This document shows positions 33,961 through 42,358 of a stretch of DNA of 64,000 nucleotides, piece by piece. A model generated the notes under the pieces. That model was not told the DNA's origin and did no database searches. It worked only from the letters and a program-made list of their open reading frames with translations. A program made the position numbers and the translations under genes. Position 1 is the first letter of the stretch, and each line of letters opens with the position of its first letter. The stretch spans positions 62,001 to 126,000 of the forward strand of contig CBDFGB010000031.1 in NCBI GenBank assembly GCA_965246915.1, written 5' to 3'. The DNA comes from CAVRQM01 sp965246915. Its GTDB lineage: Bacteria; Pseudomonadota; Alphaproteobacteria; Acetobacterales; Acetobacteraceae.

Positions 33961-35273
33961 CCGCACCTGGCCTGATCATCGGCGCGCCGCGCTCCGGCTC
34001 TGGCAAGACCACGGTGACGCTCGGCCTGCTTGCCGCGTTTCGCAGGCAAGGTCTTTTGGTCCGCGCGGCGAAGTCTGGGCCGGACTATATCGATCCGGCG
34101 TTCCACGCCGCGGCGTCAGGCATGCCGGGCGTGAACCTCGACAGCTGGGCCATGCCGCCCCTGTTGCTGGACGCCCTTTTGTCCGACGCCGCGGACGGCG
34201 CTGATCTGGTGGTCATTGAGTCCGCGATGGGCCTGTTCGACGGCGTGGATGCGCCGCCCGGCCGCTCCGGCGCGGCGTCCGACCTAGCCGCCCGTTTCGG
34301 CCTGCCGGTCCTCATGGTGTTGGATGTTTCCGGGCAGGCGCAGTCTGCCGCCGCGATCGCGCGCGGCTTCGCGATGCACGCGGCGGGTGTGCGCGTGGCC
34401 GGGATCATCTTGAACCGTGTCGGCAGCCCTCGGCATCGCGCCATGGCCGCGGACGCGATCGCGGCACTGGGTCTGCCAGTGCTCGGCGCGCTGCCGCGTG
34501 ACGCGGCGATCAGCCTGCCGGAGCGGCATCTCGGCCTCGTTCAAGCGGAGGAACTGCCGGCGCTGCGAAGTCATCTCGACGCGCTAGCCGGTTTCGCCGA
34601 GGCGCACCTCGACCTCGGCGCCATCCGCGCGCTCGCGTCCTCGCCACACCTCGGCATTGGATCTCCTGAGGCTCTGCCGCCACCCGGACAGCGCATCGCT
34701 CTCGCACGCGACGCCGCGTTCAGCTTCGTCTACCCGCACGTGCTCGCATCATGGCGGCGACAAGGCGCGGAGATCGCGACCTTCTCCCCGCTCGCCGACG
34801 AGCCGCCGCCTTCGGATTGCGACGTGTGCTGGCTTCCCGGCGGCTATCCCGAACTCCACGCCGGGATGCTCGCTGATGCGAGACGATTCCGCGAGGGGCT
34901 CGTCCGGTTCGCCGCGGCTCGTCCCGTGCACGGCGAGTGCGGCGGGTTCATGGCGCTCGGCAGGCGGCTGCAGGACGCGGGCGGCGTCTGGCACCACATG
35001 GCGGGATTGTTGGGACACTCCACCAGTTTTGCCACGCGCCGGATGAACCTCGGTTACCGCGAGGCGGTCCTCCTCACGGACTCACCGATTGGCCGCGCCG
35101 GAGGCATCGTGCGCGGCCACGAATTCCATTACGCCACGGTCAAACCCGACCGCACGGCCCAGCCTCTGGTGGATCTGACGGACGGGCAGGGGCAGGCGCT
35201 GGGCGGCGCGGGCGAGCGGCGTGGCCACGTCACGGGGGCCTTCTTTCACGCCATCGCCGGAGTGCCCGCATGA
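33957..35273 (+). CDS. cobB: hydrogenobyrinate/cobyrinate a,c-diamide synthase
   Basis: CobB (CbiA) amidates the a and c side chains with glutamine and ATP; in the aerobic route this precedes cobalt insertion. The 438-aa protein has the P-loop APRSGSGKTTVTLGLL, KSGPDYIDPAFH, VIESAMGLFDG, VLDVSGQAQS and a C-terminal amidotransferase with WLPGGYPELHA, the nucleophile Cys in HGECGGFMALG and GHEFHYA. The GTG overlaps the cobA stop, and its stop overlaps the cobT ATG. Confidence 0.96.
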   Translation: MTAPGLIIGAPRSGSGKTTVTLGLLAAFRRQGLLVRAAKSGPDYIDPAFHAAASGMPGVNLDSWAMPPLLLDALLSDAADGADLVVIESAMGLFDGVDAPPGRSGAASDLAARFGLPVLMVLDVSGQAQSAAAIARGFAMHAAGVRVAGIILNRVGSPRHRAMAADAIAALGLPVLGALPRDAAISLPERHLGLVQAEELPALRSHLDALAGFAEAHLDLGAIRALASSPHLGIGSPEALPPPGQRIALARDAAFSFVYPHVLASWRRQGAEIATFSPLADEPPPSDCDVCWLPGGYPELHAGMLADARRFREGLVRFAAARPVHGECGGFMALGRRLQDAGGVWHHMAGLLGHSTSFATRRMNLGYREAVLLTDSPIGRAGGIVRGHEFHYATVKPDRTAQPLVDLTDGQGQALGGAGERRGHVTGAFFHAIAGVPA

Positions 35274-36283
35274 TCTTGCTCGACACGCTCGACGGTCTTC
35301 GTAAGGCCGTCGCTGACCTGCCGCCCGGCGACGACGAGGCGGCCGTCGCCGCCGCGCGCCGGCAGGACGGGTTGACCAAACCGCCGGGCAGTCTGGGGCA
35401 ACTGGAGGCGCTGGCGATCTGGCTCGCCCGCTGGCAGGCACGCGAGGTCCCGGCCCTGGAGAACGTCCAGATCCTGGTGTTCGCCGGCAATCACGGCGTC
35501 ACGGCGCGCGGCGTCTCTCCCTACCCGGCGGAGGTCACTGTCCAGATGGTCGCGAATTTCGCGGCTGGCGGGGCCGCGATCAACCAGTTGGCGCGGGCGG
35601 CGGCGGCGCATCTGCGGGTCGTGCCGCTCGATCTCGCCCGGCCGACGCTGGATTTCACCGAGGCGTCGGCGATGGACGAGCCCGACTTCCTGGCCGCCGT
35701 CCGCGCCGGGTACGACTCGGTGCCCGGCCGCTGCGACCTGTTGTGCCTGGGCGAGATGGGCATCGGCAACACCACGGCGGCGGCGGCCGTGGCCGCGGCG
35801 CTGTTCGGCGGCGGGGCGGTGCGTTGGGTTGGGCGCGGCACCGGCGTCGACGATGCCGGACTTGCGCGCAAGCAGGCGGCGGTGGAAGCCGGGCTGTCTC
35901 GTCATGCCGCCGTCCTCAACGATCCGTTGCGCGCCGCGATGGCGCTTGGCGGGCGTGAGATGGCCGCGATCCTGGGCGCCGCGCTCGCGGCACGGCACCG
36001 GAGCATCCCGGTCTTTCTCGACGGGTTCACCTGCTGCGCGGCGGTAGCACCCCTGACGCGGCTGGCGAGCGACGCACTGGACCACGCGAGGGTCGCGCAC
36101 GTGTCGGCCGAATCCGGCCATCGCGCGCTGATCGAGGCCTCGAAACTCTCGGCCCTTCTCGATCTCGGGATGCGGCTGGGCGAGGCTTCCGGCGCGGCGG
36201 TCGCGGTGCAACTCGCTCGCGCAGCCGTGGCCTGCCACGCCGGCATGGCGAGTTTCGCGGAGGCGGGCGTCTCGCGTGCCTGA
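35270..36283 (+). CDS. cobT: nicotinate-nucleotide--dimethylbenzimidazole phosphoribosyltransferase
   Basis: CobT makes alpha-ribazole phosphate, the lower-ligand nucleotide. It is unrelated to the chelatase subunit of the same name. The 337-aa protein shows LTKPPGSLGQLE, ILVFAGNHGVTARGVSPYP, GEMGIGNTTAAAA, VGRGTGVDD, PVFLDGFTCCAAVAPL and the catalytic Glu in VSAESGHRAL. The start overlaps the cobB stop, and the last 8 bases overlap cobS. bluB, for ligand synthesis, is not present. Confidence 0.97.
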   Translation: MILLDTLDGLRKAVADLPPGDDEAAVAAARRQDGLTKPPGSLGQLEALAIWLARWQAREVPALENVQILVFAGNHGVTARGVSPYPAEVTVQMVANFAAGGAAINQLARAAAAHLRVVPLDLARPTLDFTEASAMDEPDFLAAVRAGYDSVPGRCDLLCLGEMGIGNTTAAAAVAAALFGGGAVRWVGRGTGVDDAGLARKQAAVEAGLSRHAAVLNDPLRAAMALGGREMAAILGAALAARHRSIPVFLDGFTCCAAVAPLTRLASDALDHARVAHVSAESGHRALIEASKLSALLDLGMRLGEASGAAVAVQLARAAVACHAGMASFAEAGVSRA

Positions 36284-37019
36284 CTGGGCGGCGCGTCGAA
36301 TCGCTGAGTTCGGGCTGGCGGCCGCCCTCCTCACGCGCCTGCCGGTCGGATGGCTTGGCCCCGCCGGCGAGCCGCGCCTTGCGGTCTGGGCTTATCCGCT
36401 GGTCGGTGTCGTGGTCGGTGCAGGGGGCGCGGTCGCGCTGTGGCTCGGTCGGGCGGCGGAGTTGCCGCCGCTCGCGGCCGCCGCCTGGGCGCTCGGCGCG
36501 ATGACCGTGGCCACCGGCGCGCTGCATGAGGACGGATTGGCCGATACCGCTGACGGGCTGGGCGGTGGCGGCACGTGCGCGCGAAAACTGGAAATCATGC
36601 GCGACAGCCGGATCGGGGGGTTCGGCGCGACCGCGCTGATCCTGTCTTTCGTGATCCGCGCAGGCGCGCTGGCCGCCATGACGCCGGTCGCGCTCGTCGC
36701 CGCATCCGTCGTGGCCAGGGCGGCGATGGTGGGCGTGCTCCTGCTCCCGGCCGCACGGTCCGATGGGTTGGCCGCCTCGCTCGGCCGCGTGCCGCGCGGA
36801 CCTTCCGTCGTCGCATTTGGCCTCGCTGTCGCCGTCGCGTTCGTCCTGCTCCCGCCCCTCAGCGCGGCCGGCTCGATCCTAGCCGGGGCGGTCGCGGCCC
36901 TGACCGTGGCCCGGATCGCCTGGCGACAGGTCGGGGGTCATACCGGCGACATCTGCGGCGCGGCGGAGCAGGCGGCGGAGTGCCTGGTCTTCAGCGTCCT
37001 GGCCGTGCGCCTTGCGTGA
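36276..37019 (+). CDS. cobS: adenosylcobinamide-GDP ribazoletransferase (cobalamin synthase)
   Basis: CobS (CobV) is a membrane enzyme joining AdoCbi-GDP and alpha-ribazole. The 247-aa protein has the N-terminal LLTRLPVGW, GALHEDGLADTADGLGGGG with the metal-binding Asp residues, KLEIMRDSRIGGFG and about six hydrophobic segments, ending in GGHTGDICGAAEQAAECLVF. The start is GTG at 36276, inside the end of cobT. Its 3' end overlaps the opposite-strand cobC by 29 bases. Confidence 0.95.
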   Translation: MPDWAARRIAEFGLAAALLTRLPVGWLGPAGEPRLAVWAYPLVGVVVGAGGAVALWLGRAAELPPLAAAAWALGAMTVATGALHEDGLADTADGLGGGGTCARKLEIMRDSRIGGFGATALILSFVIRAGALAAMTPVALVAASVVARAAMVGVLLLPAARSDGLAASLGRVPRGPSVVAFGLAVAVAFVLLPPLSAAGSILAGAVAALTVARIAWRQVGGHTGDICGAAEQAAECLVFSVLAVRLA

Positions 37020-37548
37020 CGATCTCGACCGACCCGAGTGGCGGCGCGGCGGCGAGCACGTCGAGCGGTCTGCCGTGCACAAGTGCCATAAGGACCCGCA
37101 GCGGCCCGCCATGCGTGACGATGACGAGGTCGTTCGGATCGAGAACGATCTCGCGCAGCGCCGCATCGACCCTGGCGGCGAGCGCGCGCGCGGTCTCGCC
37201 GCCGCCTGGCGCGAACGTCTCGGGCTCGGCCGCCCAGCGGTCCAAATCGGCGCGCGGCACCGCGTCCCAGGCAACACCCTCCCAGGTGCCGAAATCCAGT
37301 TCCATGAGGCGGGGCTCCGTCTGCACAGGTGTCGCCAACGCCGCCCCGACGGCGTCCGCCACGATGCGGCAGCGGATCGACGGACTGGTCCAGATTCGTA
37401 TCGGCCGCAGATCCAGAAGCGCTTCCACGATCGCGGTGACCGTCTGGGACGCACCCGGCGCGAGCCCGGTGTCGAGCCGCCCGTAGCAAATACCGGGGGC
37501 GATGTCCGCTTCGGGATGACGCACAAGGGCGATGCGACGCGGAGTCAC
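36991..37548 (-). CDS. cobC: alpha-ribazole phosphatase family protein
   Basis: A 185-aa histidine phosphatase (phosphoglycerate-mutase fold) that would dephosphorylate alpha-ribazole phosphate or adenosylcobalamin phosphate. The catalytic phosphate-accepting His11 is in LVRHPEAD, MELDFGTWEGV is a CobC-type signature, and VTHGGPLRVL holds the second His. The start is GTG at 37548, only 5 bases from the divergent cobD ATG. The 3' end lies inside cobS, the third opposite-strand gene in the locus. Confidence 0.9.
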   Translation of the reverse strand: MTPRRIALVRHPEADIAPGICYGRLDTGLAPGASQTVTAIVEALLDLRPIRIWTSPSIRCRIVADAVGAALATPVQTEPRLMELDFGTWEGVAWDAVPRADLDRWAAEPETFAPGGGETARALAARVDAALREIVLDPNDLVIVTHGGPLRVLMALVHGRPLDVLAAAPPLGSVEIVTQGARPGR

Positions 37549-37553
37549 GCCGG

Positions 37554-38525
37554 ATGATCCATGGCGGCAATCTCGCCGACGCGCGGCGGTCGTTCCCAGG
37601 TGCGCTGGAACCGTTTCTGGACCTTTCCACGGGCATCAATCCTGTTCCCTATCCGGTCCCAACCCTGGACGACGGATGCTTCACCCGCCTGCCGGAGGCC
37701 GCGGACATCGCGGCCCTGGAGCGGATCGCCGCCGCGGGCTATGGCGTTGCCGATCCCGCCAGCGTCGTCGCGGCCCCCGGCACGCAGAGTTTGATCCAGC
37801 TCCTGCCCCGCCTTACTCCGCGGTCCCGTGTGGCGATCCTCGGGCCGACCTACGGCGAGCATGCGCGTTGCTGGCTGGCCGCGGGCCACGCGGTTCGCGA
37901 CGTCGCGACATTGGACGAGGCGAGCGGGCACGACGTCGTCGTGGTCTGTAACCCGAACAATCCCGACGGCCGCCGGATGCCTCCGGACCGCCTGCGCGCC
38001 CTTGCCGCGAGCGCTGCGCTCCTTGTCGTCGACGAGGCGTTCGCCGATTTCGAACCCGACCTGTCGCTCGCGCCGACACTTCCGTCCGCGGGCGTCGTGG
38101 TCCTCCGCTCCTTCGGCAAAGCCTATGGGCTGGCCGGCGTGCGTCTGGGGTTCGCGCTTGCCGGGCCGGACCGGGCAGCGCGGCTGCGCGATGCGGTCGG
38201 ACCCTGGGCGGTGTCCGGCTCCGCCATCGCCATCGCCGCGAAGGCACTCGCCGACCGCGACTGGCTTGCCAACGCGGCGCGTCGGCTCGTCGCCGATACA
38301 GCGCGTCTCGACCAGATCCTCATTGCGGCGGGCTTTTGCTTGGTCGGCGGCACGACCCTGTACCGCCTGATGTGGCATCGGCGTGCACCCGACATTTTCG
38401 ATCGGCTCGGTCGCGCCGGCATCCTGGTCCGGCGTTTCGAGCATGACCGGGGATGGTTGCGCTTCGGAATCCCCGCGAGCACCGCCGATTTCGATCGACT
38501 CCAAGGCGTTCTCGGGCAGGCATGA
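37554..38525 (+). CDS. cobD: threonine-phosphate decarboxylase (CobD of Salmonella, CobC of P. denitrificans)
   Basis: A PLP enzyme that makes aminopropanol phosphate for the nucleotide-loop linker. The 323-aa class I/II aminotransferase fold has MIHGGNLADARRSFPG, FLDLSTGINPVPYP, VCNPNNPDG, VVDEAFADFEPD and the PLP lysine at about K189 in LRSFGKAYGLAGVRLG. At 323 aa it is slightly short but complete. It converges with the FMN reductase gene, leaving 5 bases, and ends the cobalamin locus. Confidence 0.94.
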   Translation: MIHGGNLADARRSFPGALEPFLDLSTGINPVPYPVPTLDDGCFTRLPEAADIAALERIAAAGYGVADPASVVAAPGTQSLIQLLPRLTPRSRVAILGPTYGEHARCWLAAGHAVRDVATLDEASGHDVVVVCNPNNPDGRRMPPDRLRALAASAALLVVDEAFADFEPDLSLAPTLPSAGVVVLRSFGKAYGLAGVRLGFALAGPDRAARLRDAVGPWAVSGSAIAIAAKALADRDWLANAARRLVADTARLDQILIAAGFCLVGGTTLYRLMWHRRAPDIFDRLGRAGILVRRFEHDRGWLRFGIPASTADFDRLQGVLGQA

Positions 38526-38530
38526 CCGGA

Positions 38531-39121
38531 TCAGTATGGCGTGCCGCCTTCCCGCTCGCGGCGCAGCGCCCTCGCATACCACTCAAACTCGTCGAGGAAT
38601 TTGCCGAGTGAACGAGCGGCCTTTTCGTCGTTCGGGCGGCCACCCTCGGTCAGCGCCTGGCCGATGCGCGCAATAGGAAACAGGCTCGGGATGCTCGGCA
38701 TGCCGAGTTCGGCGAGCGTCATGCGCAGCTGCATCGCCGCGCGCACGCCGCCGAACGGGCCTGCCGAGTAGCTTACGATTGCCGATGGCCGCCAGAAATA
38801 CTCCTCGAGAAAATGGTCGAGCAGATTTTTCAGCGCTGGAGGAATGCCGTGATTGTATTCGGCCGTCACGACGATGAAGCCGTCGGCCACGCGATACAGG
38901 CCGGCCAGCTGTTCCAGCTTTTCCGGTGCCTCGCCCTGCGGGTGTTCCTTGTACATGCGGTCCAGCAGCGGCAACTGCAGCTCGAGCGGATCAACCAACA
39001 CCGGCGCGTGTCCACGCACGGCCAGCGCGTCGCGGACGAGCAGAGCGGCGCGGATCCCCAGCCGGTCGCGGCGGACCGAGCCAAGCAGGACAGGCACCGA
39101 CAAGGCTTGCGTCGCGGGCAA
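38531..39121 (-). CDS. NADPH-dependent FMN reductase family protein
   Basis: A 196-aa flavodoxin-like reductase: VPVLLGSVRRDRLGIRAA (phosphate loop), VVTAEYNHGIPPALKNLLDHF and VSYSAGPFGGVRAAMQLR, as in the NAD(P)H-dependent FMN/quinone reductases. I place the start at the TTG at 39121 because GGAGGA precedes it by about 6 bases and the family begins there; the longer upstream frame is antisense to msrB. It lies next to the cobalamin genes, so a role like the CobR flavin reductase that makes Co(I) is possible, but CobR belongs to another family and this is only a guess. Confidence 0.87.
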   Translation of the reverse strand: MPATQALSVPVLLGSVRRDRLGIRAALLVRDALAVRGHAPVLVDPLELQLPLLDRMYKEHPQGEAPEKLEQLAGLYRVADGFIVVTAEYNHGIPPALKNLLDHFLEEYFWRPSAIVSYSAGPFGGVRAAMQLRMTLAELGMPSIPSLFPIARIGQALTEGGRPNDEKAARSLGKFLDEFEWYARALRREREGGTPY

Positions 39122-39217
39122 AATTCGTCCTCCGGTCGACCTTAAATGGCGGTCATGTGACGTAACGCGGCGCGAGCCGCGACGAAACCCGCTGTAGAGA
39201 TAAACAGGAGGACGGTC

Positions 39218-39706
39218 ATGGGACGCAGAGGACTGCTGGCGGGCGGAGCGGGTGGCGCGCTGTTGCTGGGCCTTGCCTCGTTTGGCCGACAGCCGGCCCG
39301 CGCCGCCAGCGACGTGAAGTTCCCGCTTATGCGGAGCGACGAGGAGTGGCGGAAGATCCTGACGCCCGCGCAGTATCAGGTGCTGCGGCACGAGGGCACG
39401 GAGCCGCCGGAGTCCAGTGTGTTGGCGCACGAACAGCACAGCGGCTGGTATCACTGCGCCGGTTGCGCGCAGATTCTGTTTTCGTCGGCGACGAAATACG
39501 ACAGCGGCACTGGCTGGCCGAGTTTCTATCAGCCGGTCGACGGCGCCGTGCAGACGTCGCAGGACGACAGGTTGTTCATGAGCCGCACCGAGGTCCACTG
39601 CAGCAACTGCGGTGGCCACCTCGGTCACGTGTTCGACGACGGCCCTCGGCCAACCGGGCTGCGCTACTGCATGAACGGCGTTGCGCTGACCTTCGCGCGC
39701 GCCTGA
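39218..39706 (+). CDS. msrB: peptide-methionine (R)-S-oxide reductase, exported
   Basis: MsrB reduces the R epimer of methionine sulfoxide in proteins. The 162-aa protein begins with a twin-arginine-like signal (GRRGLLAGGAGGALLLGLASFG...ARA, about residues 1-30), so it should act outside the cytoplasm. Zinc cysteines are C80/C83 (CAGC) and C128/C131 (CSNC), and the catalytic Cys is C151 in RYCMNG. The SGTGWPSF motif has Thr98 where a resolving Cys often sits. Followed by msrA 28 bases on. Confidence 0.94.
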   Translation: MGRRGLLAGGAGGALLLGLASFGRQPARAASDVKFPLMRSDEEWRKILTPAQYQVLRHEGTEPPESSVLAHEQHSGWYHCAGCAQILFSSATKYDSGTGWPSFYQPVDGAVQTSQDDRLFMSRTEVHCSNCGGHLGHVFDDGPRPTGLRYCMNGVALTFARA

Positions 39707-39734
39707 TCGTATTCAACGGCTTTTCAGGGACAAC

Positions 39735-40478
39735 ATGACGATGAGCAAGACTCTCGCCGACCGGCTGCGGGCGCTTCGCGAAGGCGGAGCATATGCTCTG
39801 CTCGCTGTTCCCGTGGCGCTGGGGATCGCGATGACGCAGCTTCCGGCACAAGCGGAGACGCCGGCGCAGAGGCTGCCCGCGCCGGCGCTCGACATCGCCG
39901 CGAGCGACGGAATGCAGACGGCGGTCCTGGCGGGCGGCTGTTTCTGGGGTGTGCAAGGCGTGTTTCAGCATGTGAAGGGCGTCCAGAACGTCCTGTCGGG
40001 ATATTCGGGCGGCACCGCGTTCAGCGCCGACTACGAGACGGTCAGCACTGGGTCGACCGACCACGCGGAGTCCGTCCAAATCGTGTTCGATCCAAAACAG
40101 GTCACCTTCGGCCAGATCCTGCAGGTGTTCTTCTCGGTTGCGCTCGACCCGACCCAGGTCGGTGGCCAGGGTCCCGATCGGGGGCCGCAATATCGTTCGG
40201 AAGTGTTCTACGCCAACGCGGAGCAGAAGAAGGTCGCCGAAGCCTATATCGCGCAGTTGGACGTGGCGCACCTGTTAAGTCAGCCGATCGCCACGCGCGT
40301 CGACCGGCTGGTCCATTTCTACACGGCTGAGGCCTACCACCAGGACTACCTGGCCCGAAATCCAGGCAAGCCCTACATCGCCTACTACGACATGCCGAAG
40401 GTCCAGAGCCTCAAGAAGCTGTTTCCCGAAACCTATGCCGAGACCCCGGTGCTGTCGCAGAAAGTCGCGTCGAAATAA
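39735..40478 (+). CDS. msrA: peptide-methionine (S)-S-oxide reductase, exported
   Basis: MsrA reduces the S epimer of methionine sulfoxide. The 247-aa protein has a hydrophobic N-terminal signal (about residues 18-40, ending LPAQAE) and the catalytic Cys69 in AGGCFWGVQGVF. YSGGTAFSADYETVSTGSTDHAESV and the C-terminal HQDYL are family features. Cys69 is the only cysteine in the protein, so it lacks resolving cysteines. With msrB it forms an exported repair pair. Confidence 0.94.
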   Translation: MTMSKTLADRLRALREGGAYALLAVPVALGIAMTQLPAQAETPAQRLPAPALDIAASDGMQTAVLAGGCFWGVQGVFQHVKGVQNVLSGYSGGTAFSADYETVSTGSTDHAESVQIVFDPKQVTFGQILQVFFSVALDPTQVGGQGPDRGPQYRSEVFYANAEQKKVAEAYIAQLDVAHLLSQPIATRVDRLVHFYTAEAYHQDYLARNPGKPYIAYYDMPKVQSLKKLFPETYAETPVLSQKVASK

Positions 40479-40497
40479 ACTCGACGTAAGGTCGTGC

Positions 40498-40530
40498 GCG
40501 GGCCGGGGCTCACGTATCGCCCCGACCCGC
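40498..40530 (+). terminator. hairpin after msrA
   Basis: GCGGGCCGGGG (40498-40508) and CCCCGACCCGC (40520-40530) form an 11-base stem with one mismatch and an 11-base loop, 19 bases after the msrA stop. There is no T-run directly after it, so termination is plausible but not certain. Confidence 0.45.
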
Positions 40531-40603
40531 GGCAATCTGCCCTTTGTTGCGCTTTGTCTGCCTGCGGGCTGAGCAATACTGTTGCCTGCGATCATGGGAA
40601 CGA

Positions 40604-40633
40604 TTGACTTGTCTCTTGGCCTGCCCCTAGCGT
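40604..40633 (+). promoter_or_regulatory. candidate promoter of the peptide ABC operon
   Basis: TTGACT (40604-40609) and TAGCGT (40628-40633), 18 bases apart, lie 30 bases before the substrate-binding protein ATG. The -35 is a 5 of 6 match and the -10 is weak. Confidence 0.4.
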
Positions 40634-40662
40634 CGGTCGACGAGACACAGGGGTGTAGAAGC

Positions 40663-42261
40663 ATGAAGGCGCCGCTTTGGTGTTCCGCGCTTGCGGGTCT
40701 GGCCGTGCTCACGACGGCGTTCGCGACGGGGTCGGAGGCGCAGGCTGGGCCGTCGCGCGGCGGCACGTTGGTCTTCGGCCGAAATGCTGATTCGCAGTTC
40801 CTCGACCCGGTGCTGAACGACGCCAACGTCGACATCTGGATCGTGACCAATCTCAACAGCAATCTTCTGCTGCCGACCTTGGACGGTAAGGGCGTCCGGC
40901 CCGGACTCGCCACGGAGTGGGCCGCCTCGGCGGACGGCAAGACGTTCACGGTCAAGATGCGGCCCGGGATCAAGTTCGCCGATGGCAGCCCGGTGACCAC
41001 CGAGGATGTCGTCTGGTCGCTGAACCGGGCGCGCGATCCGAAAGCCGGGATATGGAACTTCCTGCTCGCCTCGATCGACTCCGTCGCCGCGAAGGGCGAC
41101 GACACAGTCGTCCTGTCGCTCAAGAATCCCGACCCGAGCCTGCCCGCCGCGCTGGCGACGTTCAACGCCGCCATCATGCCGAAGAAACTGTTCGAGGCCG
41201 CGAAGGGCGCGACCGACGCCGAAAAGGCGCGCAGCTTCGCCGAGCATCCGGTCGGCGCGGGTCCGTTCATGCTCGACAGTTGGCAGCTGGGCAGCCGGAT
41301 GGTCCTGAAGCGCAACCCATACTACTGGGCCAAGGATGCGGAGGGCGGAAGCCTGCCGTATCTCGATGCGATCGACATGCGCATCGTGCCCGACGACGCG
41401 ACCCGTATTCTACAGCTCAAGGCCGGCGAGATCGCCGCCACGGAGTTCGTACCGTACGAGCGCGTCGCCGAGCTGAAGAAAGACCCCGCACTGACGGTGG
41501 AGCTGTTCCCCTCTACACAGATCACCTACGTCCAGCTCAATGCGCGACCGAAGCTGATCGACGGGACGGACAACCCGCTGTCCAACGAAAAGGTGCGGCA
41601 GGCGCTGAACTATGCGCTGAACAAGTCCGCGATCATTCAGATCGTGACACACGGCCTCGGGACGCCGATGCGGTCCTTCGTCCCGTCCACGACCCCGCTC
41701 TATGTCGACCTCGGGCCGGCCTATCCATACGATCTCACGAAAGCCAAGGCGCTCTTGAAAGACGCCGGATACGACAAGGGTTTTCCCCTCGTAGCCTTTT
41801 CCCAGGCGGGCAAGGCGGCTGACACCTCGACGCTCGCCGCCATGCAGCAGATGTGGGCACCGCTTGGCGTGAAGCTGTCCATCCAGCAGATGGATTTGGC
41901 GACGCTGGATGCTCGTTATCACAATAAAGATTTTCAGATGCGCGCCGGTTACTGGACCAACGACATCGCCGATCCAAACGAGATTACGAACTATTTCGCC
42001 TACTATCCGAATATCGAGAACCAGTACAGCGGCTGGCAGGAGCCGCGCACCGACAAGCTATTCGAGCAGAGCCAGGTCGAGCAGGATCCCGTCAAACGCG
42101 CCTCGCAGTATAAGGAGATCCAGGAGATCTACTTGAACGCCGCGCCGATGTTTTTTCTGTACGAAAGCCCATTCGCCGCGGCGTCGCGGAAGGAGGCGAA
42201 AGGCTGGCTGCAAATTCCGCTCGGCAATTATATGTTTGAGAGCGCGTATATCGAGAAGTAA
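40663..42261 (+). CDS. peptide-type ABC transporter substrate-binding protein
   Basis: A 532-aa periplasmic binding protein of the family 5 (DppA/OppA-like) type. The signal peptide spans about residues 1-28 (APLWCSALAGLAVLTTAFATG). GGTLVFGRNADSQFLDP starts the mature fold, and GIKFADGSPVTTEDVVWSLNRARD and ERVAELKKDPALTV are family landmarks. The ATG at 40663 gives a proper signal peptide. It is the first gene of a five-gene importer. The ligand could be peptides, or another small solute such as nickel, glutathione or an opine. Confidence 0.94.
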   Translation: MKAPLWCSALAGLAVLTTAFATGSEAQAGPSRGGTLVFGRNADSQFLDPVLNDANVDIWIVTNLNSNLLLPTLDGKGVRPGLATEWAASADGKTFTVKMRPGIKFADGSPVTTEDVVWSLNRARDPKAGIWNFLLASIDSVAAKGDDTVVLSLKNPDPSLPAALATFNAAIMPKKLFEAAKGATDAEKARSFAEHPVGAGPFMLDSWQLGSRMVLKRNPYYWAKDAEGGSLPYLDAIDMRIVPDDATRILQLKAGEIAATEFVPYERVAELKKDPALTVELFPSTQITYVQLNARPKLIDGTDNPLSNEKVRQALNYALNKSAIIQIVTHGLGTPMRSFVPSTTPLYVDLGPAYPYDLTKAKALLKDAGYDKGFPLVAFSQAGKAADTSTLAAMQQMWAPLGVKLSIQQMDLATLDARYHNKDFQMRAGYWTNDIADPNEITNYFAYYPNIENQYSGWQEPRTDKLFEQSQVEQDPVKRASQYKEIQEIYLNAAPMFFLYESPFAAASRKEAKGWLQIPLGNYMFESAYIEK

Positions 42262-42282
42262 GGCGGCTCATGATCGTCCCTG

Positions 42283-42310
42283 TCCTCGACAAATGCCGAG
42301 GATCAACGAC
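42283..42310. repeat. short palindromic repeat, copy 1
   Basis: TCCTCG and CGAGGA flank an eight-base centre (42283-42302). Over 28 bases it agrees at 21 positions with the element beginning at 52121, so it looks like a member of a dispersed palindromic family. It lies between the binding-protein stop and the first permease gene. Confidence 0.5.
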
Positions 42311-42340
42311 GTCCTCGGCGAGCGTATGACAATCGTGGGA

Positions 42341-42358
42341 GGTCGGCCTTGGCCGACC
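42341..42358. repeat. perfect palindrome over the permease start
   Basis: GGTCGGCC, TT, GGCCGACC form a perfect 8-base-pair hairpin. The TTG at 42349-42351, a candidate start of the permease gene, lies at its tip. The core TCGGCCTT resembles the reverse complement of the element at 52121-52140. Confidence 0.6.

Noticed and set aside
38531..39121. Assigning the FMN reductase as CobR of cobalamin synthesis
   Set aside because: It belongs to the NADPH-dependent FMN reductase (flavodoxin-like) family, whereas the characterised CobR is a different flavin reductase fold. Position alone is not enough.
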